Positions 12,605 to 20,254 of a DNA stretch of 64,000 nt are shown piece after piece (positions within the stretch are counted from its first letter, which is position 1; each line of letters begins with the position of its first letter). The position numbers were made by a program, and so were the translations under genes. The notes under the pieces were generated by a model that did no database searches, was not told the DNA's origin, and saw nothing but the letters and a program-made list of their open reading frames with translations. The DNA comes from Amycolatopsis sp. CA-128772. GTDB taxonomy: Bacteria; Actinomycetota; Actinomycetes; Mycobacteriales; Pseudonocardiaceae. The DNA lies in NCBI RefSeq assembly GCF_002904295.1, contig NZ_PPHG01000022.1, positions 186,001 through 250,000 of the forward strand, given 5' to 3'.

Positions 12605-13876
12605 TCAGGGTACGAGCCGGTGCACCCCGATCAGCACCTGCTGCCAGACCGCGGCCGGATCGGCGCCCTGCTCGACCGACTTGAGCGCCGGCGCGATCAC
12701 CGTCTCCTGGATCTTTCCGTCGCCCGGCCCCTTGTACTGCGGCTTCCCGACCTTGCGGGCCTGCGCGACGAAGACCTGGCCGCTCAGCGTCCCGCCGAAG
12801 TAGCCGTTCATTTCGCTGAGCAGGTCCGGGGAGGTGAAGGCGTCGACCTGGCTGGGGAAGTTGCCGCTCACCCGGAACGCGTGCAGCTGCTGCTCCGGCG
12901 CGGTCAGCCAGGCGGCGAGCGTGGCGGCCTCCTTCTGGTGCGGGCTCGAGGCCGGCACGGTGAGGAAGGACCCGCCCCAGTTGCCGCCGCCGTCCGGGAA
13001 GGCGTCGGTGAGCGCCCACTTGCCCGCGTTGCCGATGCCGGCCTGCTGCTCGATGACGCCGAGCATCCACGACGGGCAGACCTTCGTCGCGAAGGCACCG
13101 GTCCGCAGGCCGTTGTTGCCGTCGTCGGCGAAGGCGGTGAGGCCGGCCGACTGCCCCTGCTGCACCGCGGCGGTGACCTGGTTCCAGGCGTCCCGCAGCG
13201 CGGTGTTCGTCTCCAGCGTCGACCGGTCCTCGCGGTCGAGGTAGCCGACCGGGAGCTGGTTGACCTTGGCGTTGAAGACCTGCGCCGCGGAGTCGAACCA
13301 GGCCTTGCCGTGCGAACGCTTGACGTACTTCTCGCCGGCTTTGAAGAAGCTGTCCCAGGTCGCGAACATCGTCTTCACCGAACCCGGGTCGGTCGGCAGC
13401 CCGGCCGCCTCCAGCAGGTCCTTGCGGTAGCACATGGCCAGCGGGCCGATGTCCGTGCCGTAGCCGACGAGCTTGCCGTCCTTGCTGCGGCCCGCCTCGT
13501 ACTTCCACTCCAGCCACCGGCCGGGTTTGACGTCGGGCGGTCCGACCTTGGCCAGGTCGGCGAATTTCGCCGACTGCGCGAGCACGTCGGAAAGGTGGCC
13601 CTCCTCGACGGCCTGGACGTCGGCGAGCTCCCCGCCCTTCTGCAGCTTGTCCAGCAGGTCCTGGTGGTACGGCCCGCCCTGCTCGGTGCGGACCCGGCGG
13701 ATGGTGAGCCCGGGGTGGGTGAACTCGTAGCCGGGGATGAGGTCGTCGTAGCCGAACTCCCCGAACGTCGCGATGGTGAGCGTGATGCGCTCCGGCGTGC
13801 CGGGCCCGCACCCGCCGGTCAGGACGAGCAGGACGGCGGCGGTGGCGACGGCCAGCTGTCTTCGGATCTGCCTCAT
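12605..13876 (-). CDS. Second CebE-like sugar-binding lipoprotein (no permeases of its own)
   Basis: Extracellular solute-binding lipoprotein (423 aa) with lipobox LTGGC. It closely parallels the CebE-like protein along its whole length; shared blocks include FGYDDLIPGYE-type, AAWLTAPEQQ, GNFPSQV and KPQYKGPGDG. No permease gene accompanies it, so it may feed the CebF/CebG channel with a different oligosaccharide. A CebR-type palindrome and a TTGACA promoter lie just upstream, and a LacI gene is divergent from it. It appears to be a duplication of cebE within the island. Confidence 0.88.
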   Translation of the reverse strand: MRQIRRQLAVATAAVLLVLTGGCGPGTPERITLTIATFGEFGYDDLIPGYEFTHPGLTIRRVRTEQGGPYHQDLLDKLQKGGELADVQAVEEGHLSDVLAQSAKFADLAKVGPPDVKPGRWLEWKYEAGRSKDGKLVGYGTDIGPLAMCYRKDLLEAAGLPTDPGSVKTMFATWDSFFKAGEKYVKRSHGKAWFDSAAQVFNAKVNQLPVGYLDREDRSTLETNTALRDAWNQVTAAVQQGQSAGLTAFADDGNNGLRTGAFATKVCPSWMLGVIEQQAGIGNAGKWALTDAFPDGGGNWGGSFLTVPASSPHQKEAATLAAWLTAPEQQLHAFRVSGNFPSQVDAFTSPDLLSEMNGYFGGTLSGQVFVAQARKVGKPQYKGPGDGKIQETVIAPALKSVEQGADPAAVWQQVLIGVHRLVP

Positions 13877-13921
13877 GCGCGCGTACTCCCCGTTCGCGAC
13901 CCGCTCCCGGCCCTCGTTGGT

Positions 13922-13935
13922 TGGGAGCGCTCCCG
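13922..13935. promoter_or_regulatory. CebR-type operator between the second binding-protein and LacI genes
   Basis: TGGGAGCGCTCCCG matches the palindrome at 13 of 14 positions. It is 46 bases upstream of the binding-protein start and 109 bases upstream of the LacI start, so it could regulate either. Either CebR or the neighbouring LacI protein could be the ligand. Confidence 0.82.
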
Positions 13936-13940
13936 GAGGG

Positions 13941-13970
13941 AGTCTTGTTTCCCGAGGTGGCGGGTGTCAA
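13941..13970 (-). promoter_or_regulatory. Promoter of the second CebE-like gene
   Basis: On the minus strand: TTGACA (13965-13970), an 18-bp spacer, AAGACT (13941-13946), then the operator 5 bp further on. The pattern mirrors the cebE promoter. Confidence 0.6.
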
Positions 13971-14043
13971 GGTTCGCGACGGCGGGTGTCCGGGCGGACA
14001 CGGACCGCGGGCCGCGGCTCTCGTGGTGCAACGAAGGGGTGCG

Positions 14044-14994
14044 ATGAAGCGTCCGACGATCACCGACATCGCGCGGGAGGCCGGCGTCTCCAAGGGCGCG
14101 GTCTCCTACGCCCTCAACGGCCGCCCGGGCGTCTCCGAGGCTACCCGGCAGCGGATCACCGAGATCGCCCGGGAGCTCGGCTGGGCGCCCAGCAGCACCG
14201 CCCGGGCGTTGTCCGGCGGCCGCGCCGGGGCCACCGGCCTGGTGCTCGACCGGTCCCTGGAGGCGTTCGTGCCGGCCCTGCTCGACGGGTTCGAGGGCGA
14301 GCTGCTGCTGCAGGTCGCCACCGGCCGCGACGCCGCGCTGGCGATCCACCGCCGCTGGCGGGCCGAACGGAAGGTCGACGGCGTCCTGCTCACCGAGCCG
14401 GGGTGCGCGGCCGAGCTGGTCCGGATCGGGCTGCCCGCCGTGGTGCTCGGTGGCCCGGGCGGCGTGCCGGGCGTCCCGTCGGTGCTGGTGGACGACGTCG
14501 CCGGCGCGCTCGAGGCGCTGGAGTACCTGGCCGCGCTGGGGCACCGGCGCGTCGTCCGCATCGCGGGCGCGGCGGCCTTCGCCGACCCCGAGGCGCGCAA
14601 GCGCGCCTTCACCACGGCGGCGACCGGCCTCCCGTACCCGGGCACCGTGCACCCGGAACCCTCGGCCGACGCGATCCGCCGGGTCCTCGCCGCGCGTCCC
14701 CGCCCGACCGCGCTGCTGTGCGACACCGACGACCTCGCGCTCGCCGCGCTCGCCGCCGCGCGCGAACTCGGCCTGGCGGTGCCCCGCGACCTTTCGGTCG
14801 TCTCGTGGGACGACACCCCGCTCTGCCGGCTGGTCCGCCCCGCGCTGACCGCGATCCGGCGCCCGCTCGCCGAACTCGGCGCGCTCGCCGCCGCCGTCCT
14901 GCACGACGTGCTGGCCGGGGAACGGGCCGGCGACGTGTGCGCGTCCCGGCCGCGGCTGATCACCCGCGGCAGCACCGGGCCCGCGAACCCGTGA
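14044..14994 (+). CDS. LacI-family transcriptional regulator next to the second binding protein
   Basis: LacI/GalR-type repressor (316 aa). The HTH TITDIAREAGVSKGAVSYAL is followed by a hinge ending SSTARALSGG and a shortened effector domain with SWDDTPLCRLVRP near the end. The ATG at 14044 has AAGGGG close upstream and places the HTH at residues 4-23. It is divergent from the CebE-like paralogue, repeating the cebR/cebE arrangement. Compared with CebR (349 aa) the effector domain is shorter, and the sugar-sensing region differs, so its inducer may differ. A 13-bp stem terminator overlaps its stop codon. Confidence 0.87.
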   Translation: MKRPTITDIAREAGVSKGAVSYALNGRPGVSEATRQRITEIARELGWAPSSTARALSGGRAGATGLVLDRSLEAFVPALLDGFEGELLLQVATGRDAALAIHRRWRAERKVDGVLLTEPGCAAELVRIGLPAVVLGGPGGVPGVPSVLVDDVAGALEALEYLAALGHRRVVRIAGAAAFADPEARKRAFTTAATGLPYPGTVHPEPSADAIRRVLAARPRPTALLCDTDDLALAALAAARELGLAVPRDLSVVSWDDTPLCRLVRPALTAIRRPLAELGALAAAVLHDVLAGERAGDVCASRPRLITRGSTGPANP

Positions 14995-15023
14995 AGGCCG
15001 CCCTGCGGTGCAGGGCGGCCTTC
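14993..15023. terminator. Terminator between the LacI and LPMO genes
   Basis: A perfect 13-bp stem (14993-15005 with 15011-15023) and a 5-base loop, CGGTG. It starts inside the LacI stop codon and lies 21 bases from the end of the convergent LPMO gene, so it can serve both. No U tract is present. Confidence 0.8.
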
Positions 15024-15044
15024 CCGGGTGTCCGCTTCGGATGA

Positions 15045-16172
15045 TCAGCTGCCTTGGCAGGTCGGCGACGGCGCGGCGTTGCCGCCCGTCGTGGTGACCA
15101 CCAGCCCGAAGGTGGTCTGGCCGTCGGCGGCGATCCCGCCGTTCCAGTCAGCGTTGCGGACCGTCACCGCCGAGCCGGACTGGTTCAGCGTGCCGTTCCA
15201 CACCGAGTTGACCGTCTGGCCCGAGGGCAGCGTCCAGCCCACCTGCCAGCGCGAGTACGCCGACGTGCCGTGGTTCATCACCGTCACCGTGGCCTGGTAG
15301 CCGCCGCTCCAGGTGTTGGTGATCTCGTACATCGCCATGCACGAGCCCGTCGGGGACGTCGGCGTGGTCGGAGTGGTCGGTGTGGTGGGCGTGGTCGGCG
15401 TCGTGGGCGTGGTCGGGGTGGTGGTCGGGCCGGTCGGCGTGGTCGGGGTGGTGCTCGGGCCGCCGCCCTGGTCCTTCACGCCGGTGACCTCGCCGTGCCC
15501 GCCGTCGAACACGACGTCCGAGCAGCCGTAGAACGTTTCGGCGCTGTCCGAGCGCTTCCACACCGAGTAGACGATGTGCCGGCCGGACTTGTTCGACGGC
15601 AGGGCGCCGCTCCACTTGTACTGGCCGTCCACCGTGCCCACCTGGCCGGTCACCGGCGGGTGGTCAATCGTCAGGAACGGCTGGTCCTCCAGCGAGTCCC
15701 AGGTCAGCGGCTGGTTCGGGTTCCAGCCGTCCTTGGTCACGTACGTGTAGAACCAGCCCGGGTGGGCAGCCCACGCGTTGTAGGAGAAGTCGAACTGGGC
15801 GCCGGCGGTGAGGTGGGTCAGCGGCCACGCGCCGACGCCGTCGAAGCCCGCGTAGTTCGGGTTCCCACCCGAGCACAGCTTCCCGTCGGGGATGAACCCG
15901 CGCGTGCGCCCGGCGCCGTCGGACCGCAGCACGCCGAACCAGTTGTACAGCGAGTTGGCGCTGCTGACGGCCACCGCGGCCGCGCAGGCCGGGTTGACCG
16001 GCTTGATCTCGCCGGTCGAACTGAGCCCGTCCTGCCAGCACAGGAAGGTCCGGCTGCCCGGTTTCATCATGGCGCCGTGCGCCTCGGCCGTGCCGGTGTT
16101 CAGCAGGATGGCGGTCAGGCTCGCCAGCAGCACGGTGACGGCGGCGAGGATGGTACTTCGTCTCCTGGTCAC
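15045..16172 (-). CDS. AA10 lytic polysaccharide monooxygenase with C-terminal CBM2
   Basis: Secreted copper enzyme (375 aa) that oxidatively cleaves crystalline cellulose. Signal cleavage after AEA exposes His32 (HGAMMKPGSRTF), the first arm of the copper histidine brace. A second His sits in YNAWAAHPGWF. The AA10 domain runs to about residue 230, followed by a TTP-repeat linker and a CBM2 (about 275-375). The GTG at 16172 is chosen for the AAGGGA 6 bases upstream; no closer ATG is in frame. A CebR-type operator lies 35 bases upstream. It is divergent from the AGE-family gene. Confidence 0.94.
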   Translation of the reverse strand: MTRRRSTILAAVTVLLASLTAILLNTGTAEAHGAMMKPGSRTFLCWQDGLSSTGEIKPVNPACAAAVAVSSANSLYNWFGVLRSDGAGRTRGFIPDGKLCSGGNPNYAGFDGVGAWPLTHLTAGAQFDFSYNAWAAHPGWFYTYVTKDGWNPNQPLTWDSLEDQPFLTIDHPPVTGQVGTVDGQYKWSGALPSNKSGRHIVYSVWKRSDSAETFYGCSDVVFDGGHGEVTGVKDQGGGPSTTPTTPTGPTTTPTTPTTPTTPTTPTTPTTPTSPTGSCMAMYEITNTWSGGYQATVTVMNHGTSAYSRWQVGWTLPSGQTVNSVWNGTLNQSGSAVTVRNADWNGGIAADGQTTFGLVVTTTGGNAAPSPTCQGS

Positions 16173-16207
16173 GTCAGTCCCTTCATTGGGTTGCGTGCGT
16201 CGAAGAC

Positions 16208-16221
16208 TGGGAGCGCTCTCA
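16208..16221. promoter_or_regulatory. CebR-type operator of the LPMO gene
   Basis: TGGGAGCGCTCTCA has one mismatch from the palindrome. A -10 candidate, TATCCT (16227-16232, minus strand), lies 5 bp upstream in the LPMO direction. The site is also 118 bases before the divergent AGE-family gene and could affect both. Confidence 0.85.
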
Positions 16222-16339
16222 AGGTCAGGATACGCGGCGGCGGTCACTTCCGGAACAGCCCGCGGTGACCTTGGCGGCCGCCTTGGCCTACCTTGGCGCA
16301 GGGCGGGCGCACCGGGCCGGCCGTGGCGAAAGGCAGCGA

Positions 16340-17533
16340 GTGGACAGTCCGTCATCGGTTCCCGCCTGGGTGCGCGCCGAACCCGCCCGGCTGCTCGGGT
16401 TCGCCCGCGCCGCGGTGCACCCCGGCGGCGGGTTCGCCTGGCTCGACGACGCCGGGCGGCCGGTGCTCGACCGGCCCGTCGAGACCTGGATCACCTGCCG
16501 GATGATGCACGTCTTCGCGCTCGCCTCGCTGCAGGGGGCGGACACCGGCGAGCTGGTCGCGCACGGCGTCGCGGCGCTGACCGGCCTGCTGCGCGACCCC
16601 GGGCACGGCGGCTGGTACGCCTCGACCGAGCTGACCGAGAAGCGGGCCTATGAGCACGCCTTCGTCGTGCTGGCCGCCGCGAGCGCGGCCGCCGCCGGCG
16701 CCGCGGGCGGGGAACCGCTGCTGGCCGAGGCCCTCGAAGTCGTCGAACGCCGGTTCTGGGAGCCCGGCCCCGGCCGGGTGGCCGACGTCTGGGACCGCGG
16801 CTGGACGCGCCTGGAGGACTACCGCGGCGCGAACGCCAACATGCACACCGTCGAGGCGTTCCTGGCCGCGGCCGACGTCACCGGCGACGCGGTGTGGCGG
16901 ACCCGCGCACTGTCCATTGTGGAGCAGCTGGTGCACGGCGAGGCCCGCGCGCACGGCTGGCTGCTGCCGGAGCACTACGACGCGGCCTGGCACGGGCGCC
17001 CGGAGTACAACCGCGCCGAACCCGCCGACAAGTTCCGCCCGTTCGGGGCCACCATCGGGCACCTCTTCGAATGGGCGCGGCTGGCCGTCCACCTCGGACG
17101 CGCGCTCGGCGACGACGCCCCGGCGTGGCTGGTGCCCGACGCCGCCGCCCTGTTCGGAACCGCCGTCCGGTACGGCTGGGCCGCCGACGGCCGGCCGGGC
17201 TTCGTCTACACCACGGACTTCGCCGGGACGCCGGTGGTGCGCACCCGGCTGCACTGGGTGGTGGCCGAGGCGATCGCCGCCGCGTGGACGCTGCACCAGG
17301 AAACCGGCGACCCGGCGTACCTGGCCCGGTTCCGGGAGTGGTGCGAGCACGCGGAAACCTGCTTCGTCGACGGCGAACGCGGGTCGTGGCACCACGAACT
17401 GGACCCGGAGAACCGGCCCGCCGCGACGGTGTGGGCGGGCAAGCCGGACGTCTACCACGCCTACCAGGCGACGCTGCTGCCCGCGCTGGCGCCCGCCGCG
17501 TCGTTCGCCGGCGCGCTCGCCCCGCGCCGTTAA
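16340..17533 (+). CDS. AGE-family sugar isomerase/epimerase (mannose isomerase-like)
   Basis: Cytoplasmic (alpha/alpha)6-barrel enzyme (397 aa) of the N-acylglucosamine 2-epimerase family, which isomerises sugars at C1-C2. Typical motifs are GGFAWLDDAGRP, ETWITCRMMHVFAL, RGANANMHTVEA, GHLFEWARL and KPDVYHAYQ, giving the expected active-site histidines. From memory the N-terminal motifs resemble actinobacterial D-mannose isomerases more than cellobiose 2-epimerases. The GTG at 16340 follows GAAAGG by 6 bases. It lies 35 bases before an aldo/keto reductase. In a cellulose island it could handle mannose or a rearranged disaccharide, which is inference. Confidence 0.8.
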   Translation: MDSPSSVPAWVRAEPARLLGFARAAVHPGGGFAWLDDAGRPVLDRPVETWITCRMMHVFALASLQGADTGELVAHGVAALTGLLRDPGHGGWYASTELTEKRAYEHAFVVLAAASAAAAGAAGGEPLLAEALEVVERRFWEPGPGRVADVWDRGWTRLEDYRGANANMHTVEAFLAAADVTGDAVWRTRALSIVEQLVHGEARAHGWLLPEHYDAAWHGRPEYNRAEPADKFRPFGATIGHLFEWARLAVHLGRALGDDAPAWLVPDAAALFGTAVRYGWAADGRPGFVYTTDFAGTPVVRTRLHWVVAEAIAAAWTLHQETGDPAYLARFREWCEHAETCFVDGERGSWHHELDPENRPAATVWAGKPDVYHAYQATLLPALAPAASFAGALAPRR

Positions 17534-17568
17534 GCTGCCGAAGCCGTCCCCTTCCGACAAGGAGAACC

Positions 17569-18564
17569 ATGTCGCCTTTCGTCGCGGCCGAAGACCGGTA
17601 TGCGGGCATGCCGTACCGGCGGGCCGGGCGCAGCGGGCTGAAGCTGCCCGCCGTGTCGCTCGGCCTGTGGCACAACTTCGGGGACGACAAGCCCCTCGAC
17701 GTCCAGCGGGCGGTGCTGCGCCGCGCGTTCGACCTCGGGGTGACGCACTTCGACCTGGCCAACAACTACGGCCCGCCGCCCGGCGCGGCCGAGGCGAACT
17801 TCGGGCGGCACTACGCCGCCGACTTCCGCCCGTACCGCGACGAGATCCTGGTGTCGTCCAAGGCCGGCTACCTGATGTGGGACGGCCCGTACGGTGAGTG
17901 GGGTTCGCGCAAGAACCTGCTGGCCAGCCTGGACCAGAGCCTGGCCCGGACCGGGCTGGACCACTTCGACGTCTTCTACTCCCACCGCCCGGACCCCGGG
18001 ACGCCGATCGAAGAGACGATGGGCGCGCTCGACACCGCCGTCCGCTCGGGCAAGGCGCTGTACGCGGGCATCTCGAACTACTCGCCGGAGCAGACGACGA
18101 CGGCGCTCGCCGCCCTGAAGGACCTCGGCACGCCGCTGCTGATCCACCAGCCGTCCTACTCGATCCTCAACCGGTGGGTCGAGGACGGCCTCCTCGACAC
18201 CCTCGACGAGCACGGCGTCGGCTCGATCGCGTACTCGCCGCTGAGCCAGGGCCTGCTGACCGACCGCTACCTCGACGGCGTCCCGGCCGGCTCGCGGGCG
18301 GCCGGCGCCAGCCCGTTCCTGACCCGCGACCGCCTCACCGAGGACACCCTCGCCACGATCCGCGCGCTGAACGACGTGGCGAAGCGGCGCGGGCAGACGC
18401 TGGCGCAGCTGGCCATCGCCTGGGTCCTGCGCCGCGGCCGCGTCACCTCCGCGCTGATCGGGGCCAGCAGTGTCGCGCAGCTCGAGAACACCGTCGCGGC
18501 CACCGCGAACCTGGAGTTCACCGACGAGGAGCTGGCCGAGATCGACCGGATCGCCCGCGGGTAG
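17569..18564 (+). CDS. Aldo/keto reductase, YghZ/Gpr-like
   Basis: NADPH-dependent TIM-barrel oxidoreductase (331 aa). The catalytic Asp and Tyr lie in THFDLANNYGPPPGAAE, Lys in ILVSSKAGYLMWDGPYG, and His in YSHRPDPGTPIEET. The two loops with extended YGPPPGAAE and MWDGPYGEWGSRK sequence are characteristic of the L-glyceraldehyde-3-phosphate reductase group. AAGGAG lies 4 bases before the ATG. It probably shares a transcript with the AGE-family gene 35 bases upstream. Its true substrate here is unknown. Its stop is 9 bases from the convergent Cip1-like gene. Confidence 0.85.
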   Translation: MSPFVAAEDRYAGMPYRRAGRSGLKLPAVSLGLWHNFGDDKPLDVQRAVLRRAFDLGVTHFDLANNYGPPPGAAEANFGRHYAADFRPYRDEILVSSKAGYLMWDGPYGEWGSRKNLLASLDQSLARTGLDHFDVFYSHRPDPGTPIEETMGALDTAVRSGKALYAGISNYSPEQTTTALAALKDLGTPLLIHQPSYSILNRWVEDGLLDTLDEHGVGSIAYSPLSQGLLTDRYLDGVPAGSRAAGASPFLTRDRLTEDTLATIRALNDVAKRRGQTLAQLAIAWVLRRGRVTSALIGASSVAQLENTVAATANLEFTDEELAEIDRIARG

Positions 18565-18573
18565 CCCGGCCCC

Positions 18574-19749
18574 TCAGCAGCCGATCCGCGACGAGCCGAC
18601 GGCGACGTCGTCGTACCACAGCGTGTCGGCGTCGCCGGCGTAGCTCTCCCAGCCGAGGCGCAGGTCGGTGAGCGCCGGGTGCCAGGCCCGGGCGAGCCAC
18701 TGCTGGTCGATGTCCGGGGTCGGGACGCCGTCGACGACCAGCCCGGGCACCTCGGCCGAGTTGAGCCACGTCCGCAGCTGGCCGGCGGCGCCGTCGACCT
18801 CGAACTCGAAGCAGGACCAGGTGCCGGTGGCCAGCGGGACGCTCTGGGCGACCCCGGCCGGGCTCTGCGCGGGCAGCGTGGCGTCGTCGGATTCGCGGTT
18901 CCACTGCAGGGCGCGGTTCTGGCCGCCGGCGCGCAGGTCGCGGCCGCCGTCGGCGGTGTCGCGCAGGGCCATGAACGCCACGTGCCCGGTGGGCAGCGCG
19001 GTGGTGTGGCGCACCCAGAACCGGCCGAAGAGCGGGCCCGAGCCGAGCCCGGACAGGCTGGTGCCGAGGAACGCGTGGTTGCAGTAGCCGCCCTGGCCGG
19101 TCACCTTGACCGAGCGGCTGCCCGAGTGCGCGACCGTCCCGTCGACGGCGACCGTGCCGGTGCCGGTGCAGTTGGCCGCGCCGACGGTCCAGCGGCCACC
19201 CGGCGTGCTGCCGGTCTGCTGCTCGAAGTCGTCGCAGATCGTCGCGCCCGCGCAGCCGGCGGGCGGCGGCCCGGACGTCGTCGTGGTCGGGCTGGTCGGG
19301 GTGGTGGCGGTGGTCGGCGTCGTCGGCGTGGTCGACGTCGGGGGAGCGGGGTCGCCGCACGGGACGCCGTTCAGCGCGAAGTCCGTGGGCGTGGCGTTCG
19401 TCCCGCTGTAGGTGCCCTGGAGGCCGAAGGAGATCGAGCCGCCGGCGGGCACCGAGCCGTTGTACGGCAGGCTTTCGGCGGTGACCGCGGTGCCGGACTG
19501 GCGGACGGTGGCGTTCCACGCCGACGTCACGGACTGGTTGCCGGCGTAGTGCCAGGTGAGGGTCCACGACGAGAGCGCGGTGGCGCCGTTGGTCACCGCG
19601 ATGTCGGCGGTGTACCCGGTCTGCCACTGGTTGACGCGGTAGGCGACCGAGCACGCGGGCGCGGCGGCGGCCGGCCCGGCCACGACGACCGCGGTGGTGC
19701 CCGCCGCGGCGAGGCAGAGCGCGGCGAGGGCGCCGGCGAACCTGTTCAT
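18574..19749 (-). CDS. Secreted CBM2 protein with a Cip1-like C-terminal domain
   Basis: Exported cellulose-binding protein (391 aa). Signal peptide (1-26), CBM2 (about 29-130), a TTP-rich linker, then a roughly 210-residue beta-rich domain opening GATICDDFEQQTGSTPGGRW and ending LWYDDVAVGSSRIGC with paired cysteines. The C-terminal domain has no glycoside-hydrolase signature. It resembles the bacterial counterparts of fungal Cip1 (cellulose-induced protein, PL7-like fold); that link is from memory and tentative. The ATG at 19749 starts a clean signal peptide. CebR operator and promoter are directly upstream. An accessory role in plant-wall degradation is likely. Confidence 0.72.
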   Translation of the reverse strand: MNRFAGALAALCLAAAGTTAVVVAGPAAAAPACSVAYRVNQWQTGYTADIAVTNGATALSSWTLTWHYAGNQSVTSAWNATVRQSGTAVTAESLPYNGSVPAGGSISFGLQGTYSGTNATPTDFALNGVPCGDPAPPTSTTPTTPTTATTPTSPTTTTSGPPPAGCAGATICDDFEQQTGSTPGGRWTVGAANCTGTGTVAVDGTVAHSGSRSVKVTGQGGYCNHAFLGTSLSGLGSGPLFGRFWVRHTTALPTGHVAFMALRDTADGGRDLRAGGQNRALQWNRESDDATLPAQSPAGVAQSVPLATGTWSCFEFEVDGAAGQLRTWLNSAEVPGLVVDGVPTPDIDQQWLARAWHPALTDLRLGWESYAGDADTLWYDDVAVGSSRIGC

Positions 19750-19838
19750 CGGGTCCTCCCAGGACGCGGACAGGGGCGCCGTGGCCTGCACCACGACGCC
19801 CCTGGGTGGTGGCCGCGTTCTGGCGAGGCGACCTGGCA

Positions 19839-19852
19839 TGGGAGCGCTTCCA
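19839..19852. promoter_or_regulatory. CebR operator of the Cip1-like gene
   Basis: TGGGAGCGCTTCCA, which reads TGGAAGCGCTCCCA along the gene. This is the identical variant found at the GH48 and GH74 promoters. It lies 90 bases before the start codon. Confidence 0.87.
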
Positions 19853-19861
19853 GCCGCCGGA

Positions 19862-19891
19862 AAGGTAACCCCCACGTGTCGCTCTTGTAAA
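19862..19891 (-). promoter_or_regulatory. Promoter of the Cip1-like gene
   Basis: On the minus strand: TTTACA (19886-19891), an 18-bp spacer and TACCTT (19862-19867). The CebR operator follows 9 bp downstream. It matches the GH48 and GH74 promoters in hexamers and spacing. Confidence 0.65.
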
Positions 19892-20107
19892 GCGCGACCC
19901 GGACGCGGCCCGATCCGGTGGTCCGTTTTCCGCAGCCGCGCCGCGCGCAGTGTCCACTGAACACTCCTGAACGGCCGAATCCGTTGTGGCGTAGGCCATG
20001 TCCGTGGTTGCGCTGCGCCACCGCCCGGCGATCGCCGACACCGCCGTTGGGGTGGTTTCCGGGAATCCCGCCCAAGATCACCGAGGAGGGTTCGCGGCCC
20101 CCTGCGC

Positions 20108-20121
20108 TGGGAGCGCTCTCA
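20108..20121. promoter_or_regulatory. Isolated CebR-type operator upstream of the AfsA-type operon
   Basis: TGGGAGCGCTCTCA, the same variant as at the LPMO gene. It lies 134 bases upstream of the regulator gene at 20255 and 359 bases upstream of the Cip1-like gene. No convincing promoter abuts it on either strand, so its target is open. Confidence 0.7.
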
Positions 20122-20254
20122 GCGTTCATTCTTGTTGCGCACTCAACCTCTCGGGAACTGCACCGTCCCGGCGCCGTGACGTCCTGGGCTCCCGCCGTCA
20201 CGCTGCGGTACTGTCGTCGGGTGCACCCGTACTCCGGAAATCGTTGGATGAACG

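Larger units (their letters stand above)
19750..20254. other. Divergent intergenic region between Cip1-like gene and regulator operon
   Basis: About 505 bases without a convincing gene. The left 150 bases hold the Cip1-like promoter and operator. A second CebR-type palindrome is isolated near the middle (20108-20121). A weak -10 candidate TACTGT (20209-20214) lies 41 bases before the regulator start at 20255. Short open frames here have no ribosome site or domain. Confidence 0.55.
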
